Assembly: GCA_023213395.1 (NCBI GenBank)
Contig: CM041465.1
Coordinates: forward strand, 117,249,741 to 117,313,740
DNA length: 64,000 bases
Reading direction: 5' to 3'
From: Cycas panzhihuaensis
Lineage: Eukaryota; Cycadophyta
Below, in pieces: positions 12,356 through 22,867 of the stretch. Position numbers and translations under genes: made by a program. Positions within the stretch are counted from its first letter, which is position 1. The number at the start of each line of letters is the position of its first letter. The notes beneath the pieces are model-generated. The model saw only the letters and a list, made by a program, of their open reading frames with translations. It had not been told where the DNA came from and searched no databases.

Positions 12356-12367
12356 TTACCCCCTTGG
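12356..12367 (-). other. Polypurine tract of element A
   Basis: The minus strand reads CCAAGGGGGTAA immediately before the TGTTTCCC start of the 3' LTR. A purine run in this position primes plus-strand DNA synthesis in LTR elements. Element B has GAAGGGGGCAG at the same place. Confidence 0.65.
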
Positions 12368-13054
12368 TAGCAGAGCCTCGCTGCCCAGAAGCGTGATGCA
12401 AAGGCAAATGCTAGCAATACAAAAGTTAGTAACATGCATCAAAGTATAGCAGTATAGTCATCTAAGAGTAGTGGTAAGTATCATGGTGGAGCATATGGAT
12501 AGGGAGAAGAGAGGAGCGACATAGAGGCTGCCTATGCGTCATCCTAAAATCTAATGAGAGAGGAAGTGGATGAGGGGGATACCCCTATCGCACATATGTA
12601 AGGTGAATGGTGGTGATAGTCAAGAACATAATCAATTAAGTTCTATAAATGAGAGATATGTACACATAAAGGTCAGAATGTAGACAAGGGATTCATACCC
12701 TAGGTGGTGTGAAGGATAGAGTGAAGAGAACAAGCCTGATGGTCACCAAAGTTTAACCTCATTAGTGGCTAGCTTTTAGAGGTGTGAACAGGTCACTAAA
12801 TGAAGGACAGGACGATCTCAGAATTAGGGTGAGTGGGTCACCGGATGGGTTCCTCAAGGAGGATTGTTGAGAAGAGGGAGCTGACGCTCAAGGATATGAT
12901 GAATGAGGCTATCCACCTCAGTGTTTTAGTTTCAGGGAATGTGTTGGATGTCTATAGAAGAGAAGTGAGATAGGAAGGATTTGATGGTCAAAGTGAGGGA
13001 TCTCAAGTATGGGCAACATACCTGGTAAATCTAGGTAAGCTGTGATACGATGAT
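12368..13054 (-). other. Element A 3' untranslated region
   Basis: No gene seen. Lies between the second RNase H remnant and the polypurine tract and is similar to 32142-32544 of element B. Confidence 0.5.
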
Positions 13055-13390
13055 CTAAGAGTCACAAAGCAAGATTATGGGACTGTGGTGGAAATGGAGC
13101 ATATCAGTAAGGGCTTCAATAACAACTATATATTCATCTTTATTATTGGTGGCCTTGGGGAGGAAGACTCTGAAATATAAGTAATCATATCTAGAGGGGT
13201 CATGGAGGATCCGTGCAATAGTAGAAGGACCTAGATTACCACAAATTCCTCCTTTAGTAAAGATAAGCAATGTCATGGTGAGAAGATAAGGATTTTTGTC
13301 GAGGGATGAGGAAACTAACCCAACGAAGGGGTGAAGATATGATAGCATGAAAGGCCCCTTTGGGGCCCCAAAGGTAGTTAAAAGGACCAA
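13055..13390 (-). pseudogene. Second (archaeal-type) RNase H of element A, inactive
   Basis: The frame retains FTKGGICGNLGP, NNKDEYIVVIEALTD and LLCDS, corresponding to the TDGG, NNEAEY and CDSQ motifs of the intact copy in element B (32545-32967). The first Asp is Lys and the glutamate region is altered, so it cannot be catalytic. It sits between the antisense PMD gene and the 3' LTR, the same unusual place as in B. An additional archaeal-type RNase H is known from Tat elements. Confidence 0.75.
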
Positions 13391-14228
13391 AGTGAGGTCT
13401 AGAATGGGGGAGGTGTTTTATTTAGGAGCCCTAAAGGCTGGAATAGGTGGCAAAAATGGATCCAAAGTGGTGAAACAAGCCAAAGGAATCTAAACACGAG
13501 TGTGTTTTGTAGTGACGTAAAAATCAAGATGGAGGGGGGCTACAAGAGACTGGAGGGGTCATTATAAATGTACCAGAAAGGTCCAAAACGGAGGCCATAG
13601 AGGCGAAATAGGGGATGGACCTAAAAGTCAAAGGTAATAAGAGTAAAGAGATGGTCGCGAGGGCTATCACAACAAAAGGAAAGGAAGAGGTGCCCTTCAG
13701 GCCCCCTGCATATAAAAAGAAAGGAGGGAAAAAATAAGATTCATTTTCATGGGCTCGTGATTGATCTAAAGTCCTTCCTCTACGCAGTAGAGCACTATCT
13801 AATTTCAGAGGCACACAACAGGAGATCCAACCATTGGATTGAGATGAGAAGATAGTCAACACGACCCAAATGATGAGATGGCGGTGGTTAGGCTGTATCG
13901 AGTAAGTGGATCACCCCTACCCTCTCCATTTTACCATTTATTTATAATGATTTTTTATAGTTTTTGAGCTAGTTTTTGGCCCCTTAAGGGTAATTTAGGA
14001 CCCCGTGGAGCCTGATTGGGACCTAGAGAGGGGGAGGACTAGGGCATTAGGTAGCGCTAGTCCCAGTGGGCCCAGGATTGGCCCACTTTGGAAAAAAAAT
14101 TAGAATTTTTAGGTATCTCCCCCTCCCTTTTTAATGGGCGGAAACAATGGCCCCGTAGTAAATATCATAATGCTATAGAGTTTACCATGAGGCCGGTGAG
14201 GGGATGCAAGGATCTCAGTGGGGCCCAT
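13391..14228. other. Spacer between second RNase H and antisense PMD gene (A)
   Basis: Reading frames are short and without motifs. It corresponds to 33085-33900 of element B. It should hold the promoter of the plus-strand PMD gene. Confidence 0.4.
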
Positions 14229-14258
14229 GTCAAACTCTATGGTATCGTAGAGTTTGAC
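14229..14258. promoter_or_regulatory. 30-bp near-perfect palindrome upstream of the PMD gene (A)
   Basis: Arms GTCAAACTCT and AGAGTTTGAC are exact reverse complements around the centre ATGGTATCGT. It is the counterpart of the perfect palindrome at 33958-33987 in element B and lies about 50 bp before the putative PMD start codon at 14311. Confidence 0.55.
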
Positions 14259-14310
14259 ACAGGGCAAAGAGAAAAAATAGGAATAAAGAAGAAAGGAAGG
14301 CCTAAGGGGA

Positions 14311-16340
14311 TGACTAACTCAACTTAGTAGGGCTAGGAGCATCTCAAGGATGACTAGGCATGGCCTGGATAGTGTTTGGACTAATTCTTGGATGATTCTA
14401 TAGGCAGTTATCGTGGTGGACAACTGCGAGAATATCTAGGTCACTATGATAAGTTTTAGAGAGATGATAACTTGGGGCGATGGGAAGATACTGGGACATT
14501 GTGGACTATTGAAGATCATCAGGACACCACAGCATGCATCAAATTAGCGTCTCTTGGTGGATATAGTCTCCCATTAGGACTAGGTGGCATGTTTTCCACC
14601 TTCCCTAGGTAAGGGATATCATAATCACATCAGGAGACATCAAGAGGATCCTAGGAGTACCAGCAGGAGGAGTTCCAACATCATTAGGGTCATTGCCTAG
14701 GATAGATACTACCCACACAGAGGCAACCATGTATTTCATGGGCCAAGGTAGGTGGGACCAACAAGGTGTATCAGTATAGACTATAGTGATGTCAAGGATT
14801 CCTTAGGTCAGGAAACTCATCATACCAGGTATTCTATTTTAGATCTCCTAGAAATAGAACTATAGGGACATACCGGGTGGGTGGATGGCTACTGTGAGGA
14901 GGTGCGAGGTAGGAGAGAAGTTGGATTGGGCTACCTTGATAGTGGAAAACATGATTGCTTAGTTAGATGCTATCTAAGTGGTGGGGAGACGAGGTTTTTT
15001 ATATTGCACTTTGCTACAGTGCTATTTTTTTACCACTTCAGGGTAGTGGCACCACTTAGAGGGCCTCCTCCTATCTCAACACAAGTGCCTATGGTGTATA
15101 GGTAGAAGACTCAGTTCATGGGACTGAGGACCAGGTATATATTAGGAGATTAGTGGAGGTGACATTGCTAGACTTCCTCACCCTAGTGGACTATATAGCT
15201 GATCTATACAGAGGAGTGCATTAGGATAATGATAATGCAACAAGGGAGTTAGGAGGTAATCCTGGTGAGGATGGAGGCAATTATAGAGGTGATGGGGCAG
15301 GCTCATCAAGAGCTACGAGTGGAGAGGCAAGTCTCTTAGGAGCTGCTAGAGGTGAGGCAAGTCTTCCTGGAGATGTAAGAGATGAGCCAAGTCCTTCTAG
15401 AGCTATAAGAGGAGAGGCAGGTCTATTTGGAGTTACAAGAGGAGGTAGGGCACTAGCATAGAGGGAAAGAGGAGTAGGTAGGGTTCCAATAATAGTGGTA
15501 GTGATGGTGGCAACAATAGAGGTGATGAAGCTGCGACAGGTAGAGGAGAGGATGTAGGAGGGATCTCAGTAGACTAAGAGGTAGAAGAGATAGTACTAGA
15601 GGCCAAGGAATGTATCCCAACAGTTGAGGGAGCTCCTATGGAGGAGGTGGTCATCCGAGTCGAGGAGTTGGGCATCCCAGGAGGTAAGACACTACCTTTT
15701 CCCAACATCTTTTGACCACTAGCTACTTAGATAGCTTGCTTTGATTTGATTTTGAGGTTTTGATATATGTACGTATGGATTAACACATGGTATATGCAGT
15801 TTGGTGGGTGTAATAAAGATGACAAGGTTAGTAGAGGTGATAGTTTGAGAGTTATTTTCCCATATCTACGCAGAGGGACAACCTCCTATCTTAGCTGGAG
15901 AGAAGCTACAATCGGCAGGGGCACACATAGTAGTACTTATCTTATTGATCAGGGTTAGGGATATGTGGACAATGGAGTCCTAGGAGTGCCAAGCGAGGGC
16001 TGGACAACTGCAAGGGGATCTAGATGGGATCCTCAAAGAGAGGGACTAGGTAGTCACATAGAGGGACACCTTACAGGGCCAAGTCTAGGCTTTAGAGGCT
16101 TAGGGAGGAGGAAGAGTAGGTGGAGATATAGAGAGCTACATTAAGATAACCATATTAGAGGAGAGGCTCTAAGGAGTAGAGGAGAGATTCCAAGGAGTGG
16201 AGGGAAAGAGGGATTGTATCCAGATGTGATATGACTAACTAGTGAAGCAGATGGTTACAAGGTCATCGCAGAGAAAGGCATAGACCCACATGATAGCGAT
16301 AACCTTGAGGAGGCCTCAAGATGAGGGGAGTGAGGCACAG
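14311..16340 (+). pseudogene. Antisense extra gene of element A: plant mobile domain plus coiled-coil tail
   Basis: Runs opposite to gag-pol. Remains of a plant mobile domain are seen: RLLVDIVSH near 14540, then a segment reading GDIKRILGVPAGGVPTSLG (about 14630) and YFMGQGRWD (about 14740). A further PMD-like block, FFYHFRVVAPLRGPPP, is at about 15025. After DFLTLVDYI come four to five decapeptide repeats of GEASLLGAAR type (15315-15450), a GT-AG intron (15684-15799) and a charged, probably coiled-coil, end. Many stops and frameshifts. PMDs occur in some DNA transposons and cellular proteins, and have been reported in extra ORFs of Tat elements; the role in the element is unknown. Confidence 0.7.
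15684..15799 (+). other. GT-AG intron in the antisense PMD gene (A)
   Basis: Donor GAG|GTAAGA and acceptor TATATGCAG| bracket 116 bp of T-rich, stop-containing DNA. Codons on both sides align with the flanks of the corresponding intron in element B (35320-35430). Being antisense to the element's genomic RNA, it would not be spliced out during retrotransposition. Confidence 0.6.
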
Positions 16341-16583
16341 AGCTCACAACGGTAGTAGAGGAGTCTAGGAGGCATGCAGTCTCCTAGGGAGAGGTCACGC
16401 AGGCCAGGAGATGATACCTCGTGAGAGCGGAATGCCAAGGAGCTAGATACACTACTAGTTTTGACCAAGAAAGCATTAGACCTCTAGGGAGATACCATAT
16501 GTTGACACACAATTACACTCCTCCCTGCAAGGATTCCAACTTCTTAAGGATGATGTATTATATGACTTTGTATGATATGATTC

Positions 16584-16728
<145 letters not shown>

Positions 16729-17145
16729 TTGATCCATGATGATGGTGTTATTATGGTTTTATGATGTTGTATTTGTTGTTTACTTATTTATTTGTTTATA
16801 TATGGAGATATGGATGTACAAGTGTATGAGGGGCTATACTTTATGATGATTCTAGTTGATTATTATATGGCTTTTGTTGTTAGATCACTTAGGTGACACT
16901 TACACTTCCTTTCATGTAGGACCACACTCATAGTGGGCACACACAACCACCATACGTATAGGTGATAGACACGTATATGGCTAGGAGATGGAGAGCCATG
17001 CATGTCCATCAAAGGAGCATAGTGGATATGCAAAAGAAGTGATAATAGAGAGAGCGTATAGGTACTCAAGTATGAGGTCCTTATTGGGATAGGTTTTCGT
17101 TATTGGATATTGTGACAACAATAGTTTGAGGCTAAACTTTTTGCA
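16729..17145 (-). other. Element A sequence downstream of the lost integrase
   Basis: No gene. Matches, in inverted orientation, 61545-61890 of element C, including phrases such as CTATCACCTA and GGAAGTGTA. This shows the copia element entered A just 3' of the integrase region. Confidence 0.6.
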
Positions 17146-17255
17146 TGTTGGCAGCATAGTTTCTTCCATAATATTTCTCGAGGGGTTCTAAGGGGGGTGG
17201 GAGCCGCTCTTGACTAGGGGATGCAGGGGGTATGGAACGCCCCCCGTTAAGAGGG
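17146..17255 (+). repeat. Copia 5' LTR, first part
   Basis: Begins TGTTGGCAG. Its right end GAGGG is repeated after the nested element, where the LTR resumes with a G-rich phrase at 21520. The exact left edge is inferred from TG and from loss of homology to element A. Confidence 0.55.
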
Positions 17256-17502
17256 TGTTACGAACCCAGTTCGTAACTTGAAGATAATTGCCAAATACAC
17301 TAGAGAGCATATGAGAATGTTGAAGAAAAGTTATAGTCAATAGACCAAATATTTGATTAAAAGATATGAATGATAATGTTTAATACATTGGAGGCCTCAT
17401 TTATAAGTGCATAATTAACCTCTTTATTTAAAGTCACAAGTCTTCAGTATATACTACTTTATTGAATGAATAATTAATTAACCTCTAAGGAGGTTCGTAA
17501 CA
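17256..17502 (-). repeat. 3' LTR of the BRCT-carrying element
   Basis: 247 bp, TG...CA, with perfect 11-bp terminal inverted repeats TGTTACGAACC and GGTTCGTAACA. Aligns end to end without gaps with 21268-21514. Confidence 0.9.
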
Positions 17503-17520
17503 ATTCCTCCCCCTTAAGAT
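17503..17520 (-). other. Polypurine tract of the BRCT-carrying element
   Basis: The minus strand shows TTAAGGGGGAGGAATTG immediately before the 3' LTR, the expected place for plus-strand priming. Confidence 0.75.
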
Positions 17521-17895
17521 GTTTCACCCATGAAACATATTCGAATGATTGGTTGATCACTTCATTCAAGGTGGTTCATAACAAAAGCTTCTTCTTGAAA
17601 TGTTTCATCTTCGAAACCTGATAACGATTAGCTTGATGTCTCCTCTTACTAATAAAAGAATATCATAATCATCTAATGTATGTCATTGAGTCATATTTGT
17701 TAGAACTTCAAATAATGAATATACATATAATCACAAGCTTGAATAGGTTGATGGGACTAGGGGACAATTAGAATTCTTTGGTAGATGTCGATTATAAAAA
17801 TGTTGAATTCTTGTATGCTTCTACTTGCAAGACAAAGATGGTTACCATGGTATTTTCCATTCGATTTTGAATTTAAGTTGTTGACATGTGTAGTA

Positions 17896-19320
17896 TTATT
17901 TTGGAATGTATGGTTTAATACTAATACTTGAAAACTTCCCAGATCTATTGGGAAACAAAATGATTTTTGCTGACATTGGAAAATCCTTGAATATATATGA
18001 TATAATTATTTGATTCATATTATTCGTTCGATTAAGAAGTGAGCTTGATATTGTTGGTATCAGTAATTTTTGTTTAGATGGATCAAAATTTTTTATTAAT
18101 ACTGGTTGATCCTTCTTCAATTAATCAAGGAATGTAGATTTTACCACTGGCATTAATGACCATTTTGGTATAGATTTGATATTTTTATAAATTATTATAT
18201 TTTCTTTTGAGAATGATACTAATATTTTATCTTTATTGGCTACTAATGAGTTATCTTTATTTTCTTGTAGTATATTATTTTCTTCTTCTTGCATGCTTAA
18301 ATCATGTGTTGAGATTATGATTTGATTTATAGGCTCTTTTTCTTTCTGTATTACATGATCTTTTATTCTAATAGCTTTTAATATAGACGTATCATCCTTA
18401 TCTGTGTTATTGATAGGTTTATCCATATGTCTTTCATGCTTAATTGAATTCTCTTGATGCAACTCCTATAATTTTTTTACTTGTTCTTTTAATTTCTTAT
18501 CTAATGCTAATAAGTAAGTGTTATTGAGATTTACTAATGTTGGAGAAGATTCTTTATGCTTATATCCACTTTTTGAATCTAAAATCTTTTCATTTCTTCC
18601 CAGTTTTCTATAAGTCCTTTCTTCCATAAATCCTTTCAGGGTCTTTGCTTATGCTTGAAGAGATTCGTGTAAACTAGTAGAATAGATGTGTGAGTTTTGA
18701 TTGTATGTTGTTAACAGAGGTGGTTCAACCTTTGCTTCCAATAGTTCCATTTCCCATCCACTTTTCAAATAATTTTCTTTAGGAAGTATTTCCCAAACCT
18801 TTAAATAGTCTTCCAGCCAATGATGGTTAACTAACTTAATTCCCAATTGTTTAGCAACTCTGTATTTATCGCCTTCATGTTTGTAACAAATGAGATGTGT
18901 TACTTCACTCCCAATTAACAGTTTTGTAAATCATGCTCCCATTATTTTAACCATTCTCATAATGTCACAATGATCTTGACCTTGATATCTTGTTAAACAA
19001 ATGCATAAGGATGCACTACCAGGAATGTCCATCATATTTCTTATGGGTTTGTATAATATCTTATCAGTATTCATAAGTACTCCACTAGCCAAACTATCTG
19101 TAATCCATAAGAGTGTAACCAATGCCTTTCCATCCTTCCTAGCCCTTGTACAAATAGGATTGTAATATGATAGTTGGTAAACAATGATATAAGTACAACT
19201 TGCATCATATCATCTTGCATTAAATGCCCCATGGTGCACAAGATCTGTTGCATATTTATTTTGTGTTGTAGGGTCAAATCCTACTAACACAAATCTTACT
19301 CCTTGAAATAATATTCCCAT
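17896..19320 (-). pseudogene. Captured host sequence encoding a tandem-BRCT protein
   Basis: Starts MGILFQGVRFVLVGFDP at 19320 and stays in one frame to 17896 (475 codons) with five internal stops (codons 37, 130, 224, 284, 400) but no frameshift. BRCT repeat 1 ends with the hallmark Trp in TLLWITDSLASG. Repeat 2 starts near ICLTRYQGQDHCDIMRM and ends IKLVNHHWLEDYLKVW with its own Trp. The rest is polar and Lys-rich. The layout and motifs resemble a plant BRCT-domain DNA-repair-like protein (Arabidopsis At4g02110 type, from memory). BRCT pairs bind phosphopeptides in DNA-damage responses. No intron interrupts the repeats, which points to capture from a spliced mRNA. It is not a resident host gene, because LTRs flank it. 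Confidence 0.8.
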
Positions 19321-19421
19321 TTCCTTGCCTTACTTTAGAATAACTTATTAACATTATATATATACACAGGCAATACAGTGCGAATCTATTAGTGAGATCT
19401 TTGTATGATGTGTTAAAGTAA

Positions 19422-19535
19422 GTATGTAACCTTTAACGATGATATAACTTGATATTTTGCTAACAATATGTATAAGTAAATATGTAACCTTTAACGATGA
19501 TATAACTTGATATTTTGCTAACGATATGTATAAGA
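19422..19535. repeat. Tandem duplication in the BRCT-element leader
   Basis: The phrase TATGTAACCTTTAACGATGA followed by TATAACTTGATATTTTGCTA occurs twice in a row with two or three differences. Confidence 0.8.
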
Positions 19536-21045
19536 GAACAATCTAGTTGATTCCAATTAACGATTAGATGATATAGTGAGGATGATAAGGTCATAATAAT
19601 ATGTAGCTTTATTCAACTCAGCATAAAGAGCAACTTCCCAGTGTTATATATGTGACTCCAACTTTGAGTATGTGAAGAAAAAAAAAAACACTACTTAATT
19701 ACTCAGTGCAAAAGGACCTTCAATTAATAATATAACACTAGTTAATTAAGTAGTGCAAAAGGACCTTCAATTAATAATACAACACCAATTAATAAAGTAC
19801 TTAATGTGATGAGAGGATATAAAGAGTATGCTTGTACCGACTGCAGCGACTTATCTTCTTCTGAATCTTATATAACTACAATAGTAATCACGTAATTGTT
19901 CAGTGACTATAATATTTATGATGTAACTTGCTATATACACAGTCGATTACTAATGTGCAAAAGTGCTTAGCTCCTAATGATTTGATACGTTGCGGAAGCA
20001 TATCATTAGCCTTATTGATTACACCATTACCAAGAATAATCATCTAATTCAAATGGTACTAAATGCCTTGCAATAGAGGTATTATACTAAAATTAAATAT
20101 GTAGACTAATTTTGATTTCCATGACTGTAAAGGTTGCAGCCCTACTCGTTTACTTCTTCTATTTGTGTAGCCTTAATTACTTTGGACTGCAGTGTATGCC
20201 TCACTTCCTACGGAAGAGCCATCTCATGCCTATATAACATGAGGGTATGAGGCGTGATGGTGTAGTATACCTAGACAGTTGCTGAATAATGACAATGGAG
20301 TAACTTGTGTAGCCACCATGTGGTTGCTTGAATAATAGCGATGGAGTAATTAACACTTGCGTAGCCATAGTATAATAACATTAAATTAAGCGCAATTTAC
20401 TATAATAACAGCCATAATGATGATATGATTATGGAGTCACATGAATTATAACCAGAATTTGAGCTAGTCTCTGTTTTATTCAGCCGTACGAATTCCTGGG
20501 TACCATGTCGCTTATAAAAGTATATAATTATAATATGTATAATATCCAATAGATATTATTAATATCTATTAAGATTAATGCAAGCAGACTGAGATGCCAA
20601 TATTAATACAATGAGTGTATTAATATCGTGTAGCCACACTTCGCTTTCCAATATGGAGTATGCTACATGCTATGCTTTGGCGCCACTATTAGGAGACGCA
20701 AGACGAAGAAACGACAATGGAAATGTAGTATTTACGCCTACGGTGGATAACGCAGGAACAGAAATGAAGCGAAAAGTAGGACCAGTAATACAGGCGAAAT
20801 GAAGCGAATGAGATGTATAAAATCAATGAAGGAAACAGAGAGATGACTCATGGTTGGAGGAACACTGATGGCGTGGCTAGAGAAAAACAGGACCAGCTGA
20901 AGAGAAAGTAGCACAGCTAAAAAGAATTGAAATTAGTGCTCAACACTAATGGTACTGATGAGCAAAATGGAACGAAGATAGAGTAAACAATGATACTAAT
21001 GATGATTGAGACGCAAAGGTGGTAGTCACGTGGATGGGCTGAAGT

Positions 21046-21176
21046 GAATTAGATGTGATGTAGCAGGTAGTATAATCTATTGAATATTGAATTTGAAACT
21101 GAATATGAAGTGAATTAGATGTGATGCAGCTGGTAGTATAATCTATTGAATATTGAATTTGAAACTGAATATAGTG
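21046..21176. repeat. Tandem duplication beside the PBS of the BRCT element
   Basis: A unit of about 64 bp beginning GAAGTGAATTAGATGTGATG and ending GAATTTGAAACTGAATAT is repeated head to tail with two or three differences. Confidence 0.8.
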
Positions 21177-21253
21177 ATATTCTCTTCACCAAATATCACA
21201 GTTATATCACTTGATGAGTAATTGAGGATGGTTTTTCATGGAGCAGGATGACT

Positions 21254-21265
21254 GCTCTGATACCA
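21254..21265 (-). other. Primer binding site (tRNA-iMet) of the BRCT-carrying element
   Basis: Minus strand TGGTATCAGAGC, an exact match to the plant tRNA-iMet PBS, 2 bases inside the 5' LTR. It proves the minus-strand orientation. Confidence 0.9.
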
Positions 21266-21267
21266 CT

Positions 21268-21514
21268 TATTATGAACCCAGTTCGTAACTTGAAGACAAT
21301 TACCAAATACACCAGAGAGCACACGAGAATGTTGAAGAAAAGTTGTAGTTAGTAGACCAAGTATTTGATTGAAAGATATGAATGATAATGTTCAATACAT
21401 TGGAGGCCTCATTTATAAGTACATAATCAACCTCTTCATTAAAAGTCACAACTCTTCAGTATATACTACTTCATTGAATGAACAATTAATTAACCTCTAA
21501 GGAGGTTCGTAATA
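21268..21514 (-). repeat. 5' LTR of the BRCT-carrying element
   Basis: 247 bp, partner of 17256-17502. Its terminal dinucleotides have decayed (TA...TA on the plus strand) by transitions. It is followed by GAGGG. Confidence 0.9.
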
Positions 21515-22007
21515 GAGGGGGTTCGGGGGTGATAGCCCCGACCTAAAAAATTATCCCTATAAACCATATTAAATTGTAAAGAGAATTAGGGTCGTTTGAT
21601 ATAAATACCCTAGATTATATAGTTGAGATTTATGCCTTGGATGACCCTCTCATGTAGCCCAATTTAGGGCTTTTCTTATTATGTTATATATAATGTAATG
21701 TATTGTGATGAGGGCTACAGTTAGTTGTTGTTCCTGAGAGCACTATACTACTGAGATGTACTTTTTTTCTATTCTACAATAATAAAGATCAATATCTTTC
21801 CTGTGTGGATGTTTCCCTAGAACACTGCTAGGGTTTTACCATGTTATATTGGGTGTATATGTGATGTTTGGCTTTCATATTCATGTTATTTTATTATCTA
21901 TGATTTTAGAACTTGGATGTTAAATTTTAGTTTTGATTCCTATAACTAGTTGCAAATTAGTTCAGATCTTCTAGCAGTTTAAGGTTTGGGACCTTGTATT
22001 CTTAACA
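21515..22007 (+). repeat. Copia 5' LTR, second part
   Basis: Resumes after the nested element with the duplicated GAGGG and a G-rich phrase around GTTCGGGGGTGATAGCCCCG, typical of some plant copia LTRs. Ends CTTAACA, then AG and the PBS. TATATAATG near 21690 may be promoter-like. Confidence 0.7.
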
Positions 22008-22009
22008 AG

Positions 22010-22022
22010 TGGTATTAGAGCC
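22010..22022 (+). other. Copia primer binding site
   Basis: TGGTATTAGAGCC, one base from the standard tRNA-iMet PBS, 2 bases after the LTR. Confidence 0.8.
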
Positions 22023-22079
22023 ATATTTCTTTTTTATGGCAAGTTTGTGAAGGTTTTGGTGTCAGATTTTCTATACCAA

Positions 22080-22866
22080 ATGGTGAAACTAGCAAGTTCA
22101 AAGTTTGAGGTGGAGAAATTCAATGGTAAAAACAACTTCAAGTTATGGAAGCTAAAAGCATATGATATTCTTATACAGTAGGGTTTGTACAAAGCCCTTG
22201 CAGGCAAATCAAAGAAACCTATAGGGATGGATGAAGATGAATGGGATGATTTAGATAAAAGGGCACTTAGCACGATACAATTGTGCTTGGCAGATGAAGT
22301 TTTGTTTAACATCGCAAGGGAGCAGATAGTAGTAGGATTATGGACTGTGTTGAAAGGCCTGTATATGACCAATCAGTAACAAATCAAATCTACCTGAAGA
22401 GGAAACTGTACTCGTTACGGATAAAGGAAGGTATAAAAATTACTGACCATTTAAATATTTTCAATACTCTTATTTGTCAGTTGACTAGTATCGATATTAA
22501 AATTGAGGATGAGGATAAAGTTGTTACCTTGTTATGCTCATTACCCAAATCCTAAGATAATATTGTCATCTCAATTAGTTTTAGCACTATAGATGAATTG
22601 GAATATGAGTATGTTGTGAGTGCTTTGCTAATAGAAGAAGTGCGGAGGAAGTCTAGTCTTGAAACCTCCACACCAGAAGCTATGACAACAAGGGGTAGAA
22701 CAATTGAGAGAGGATAAAACTCTAGGGATACATCGAGGTCCAAGTCAAAGAGCAAAAAGAGTAAGATTAGATGTTGGCATTGTAATAAGATAGGTCACCT
22801 TAAGAAGGATTGCTTCAAAAGGAAGGAGTTCCAGAAAAAGGAAGATCTTACCAAGGAGGCAAATTA
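22080..22866 (+). pseudogene. Copia gag with zinc knuckle
   Basis: The ATG at 22080 begins a protein with the copia gag core (VEKFNGKNNFKLWKLKAYD, EIDTL-type helices, KRKLYSLRIKEG). It ends in the CCHC knuckle CWHCNKIGHLKKDC (22772-22813). Gag forms the virus-like particle and binds element RNA. One in-frame TAG near 22179, a frameshift near 22375 and further stops break it. Confidence 0.85.
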
Positions 22867-22867
22867 G

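Larger units (their letters stand above)
19321..21253 (-). other. Leader of the BRCT-carrying element, with internal duplications
   Basis: No coding sequence found between the PBS and the BRCT frame. It contains three local duplications: about 57-60 bp near 19422-19535, about 55 bp near 19690-19795, and about 64 bp near 21046-21176. Such leaders usually hold RNA packaging signals. A plus-strand frame at 20611-20802 has no recognisable motif. Confidence 0.55.
17256..21514 (-). mobile_element. Non-autonomous LTR element carrying a captured tandem-BRCT host sequence
   Basis: Two 247-bp LTRs (17256-17502, 21268-21514) bracket 3765 bp. Both sides are flanked by the 5-bp duplication GAGGG (17251-17255, 21515-21519). 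On the minus strand, the PBS TGGTATCAGAGC lies 2 bases inside the right LTR and a purine tract (AAGGGGGAGGAATTG) abuts the left LTR, fixing the orientation. No gag, protease, RT or integrase is present. Instead a 475-codon frame with two BRCT domains occupies 17896-19320. Mobility would depend on enzymes from another element. The LTRs differ at about 20 positions, almost all transitions, so the insertion is not recent. Confidence 0.9.

Noticed and set aside
17896-19320. Functional host BRCT gene
   Set aside because: Five in-frame stops, no promoter of its own, and flanked by LTRs with a target duplication.
20611-20802. 63-codon frame in the BRCT element leader as a small protein
   Set aside because: No similarity to any family I recognise, and no evidence beyond being open.
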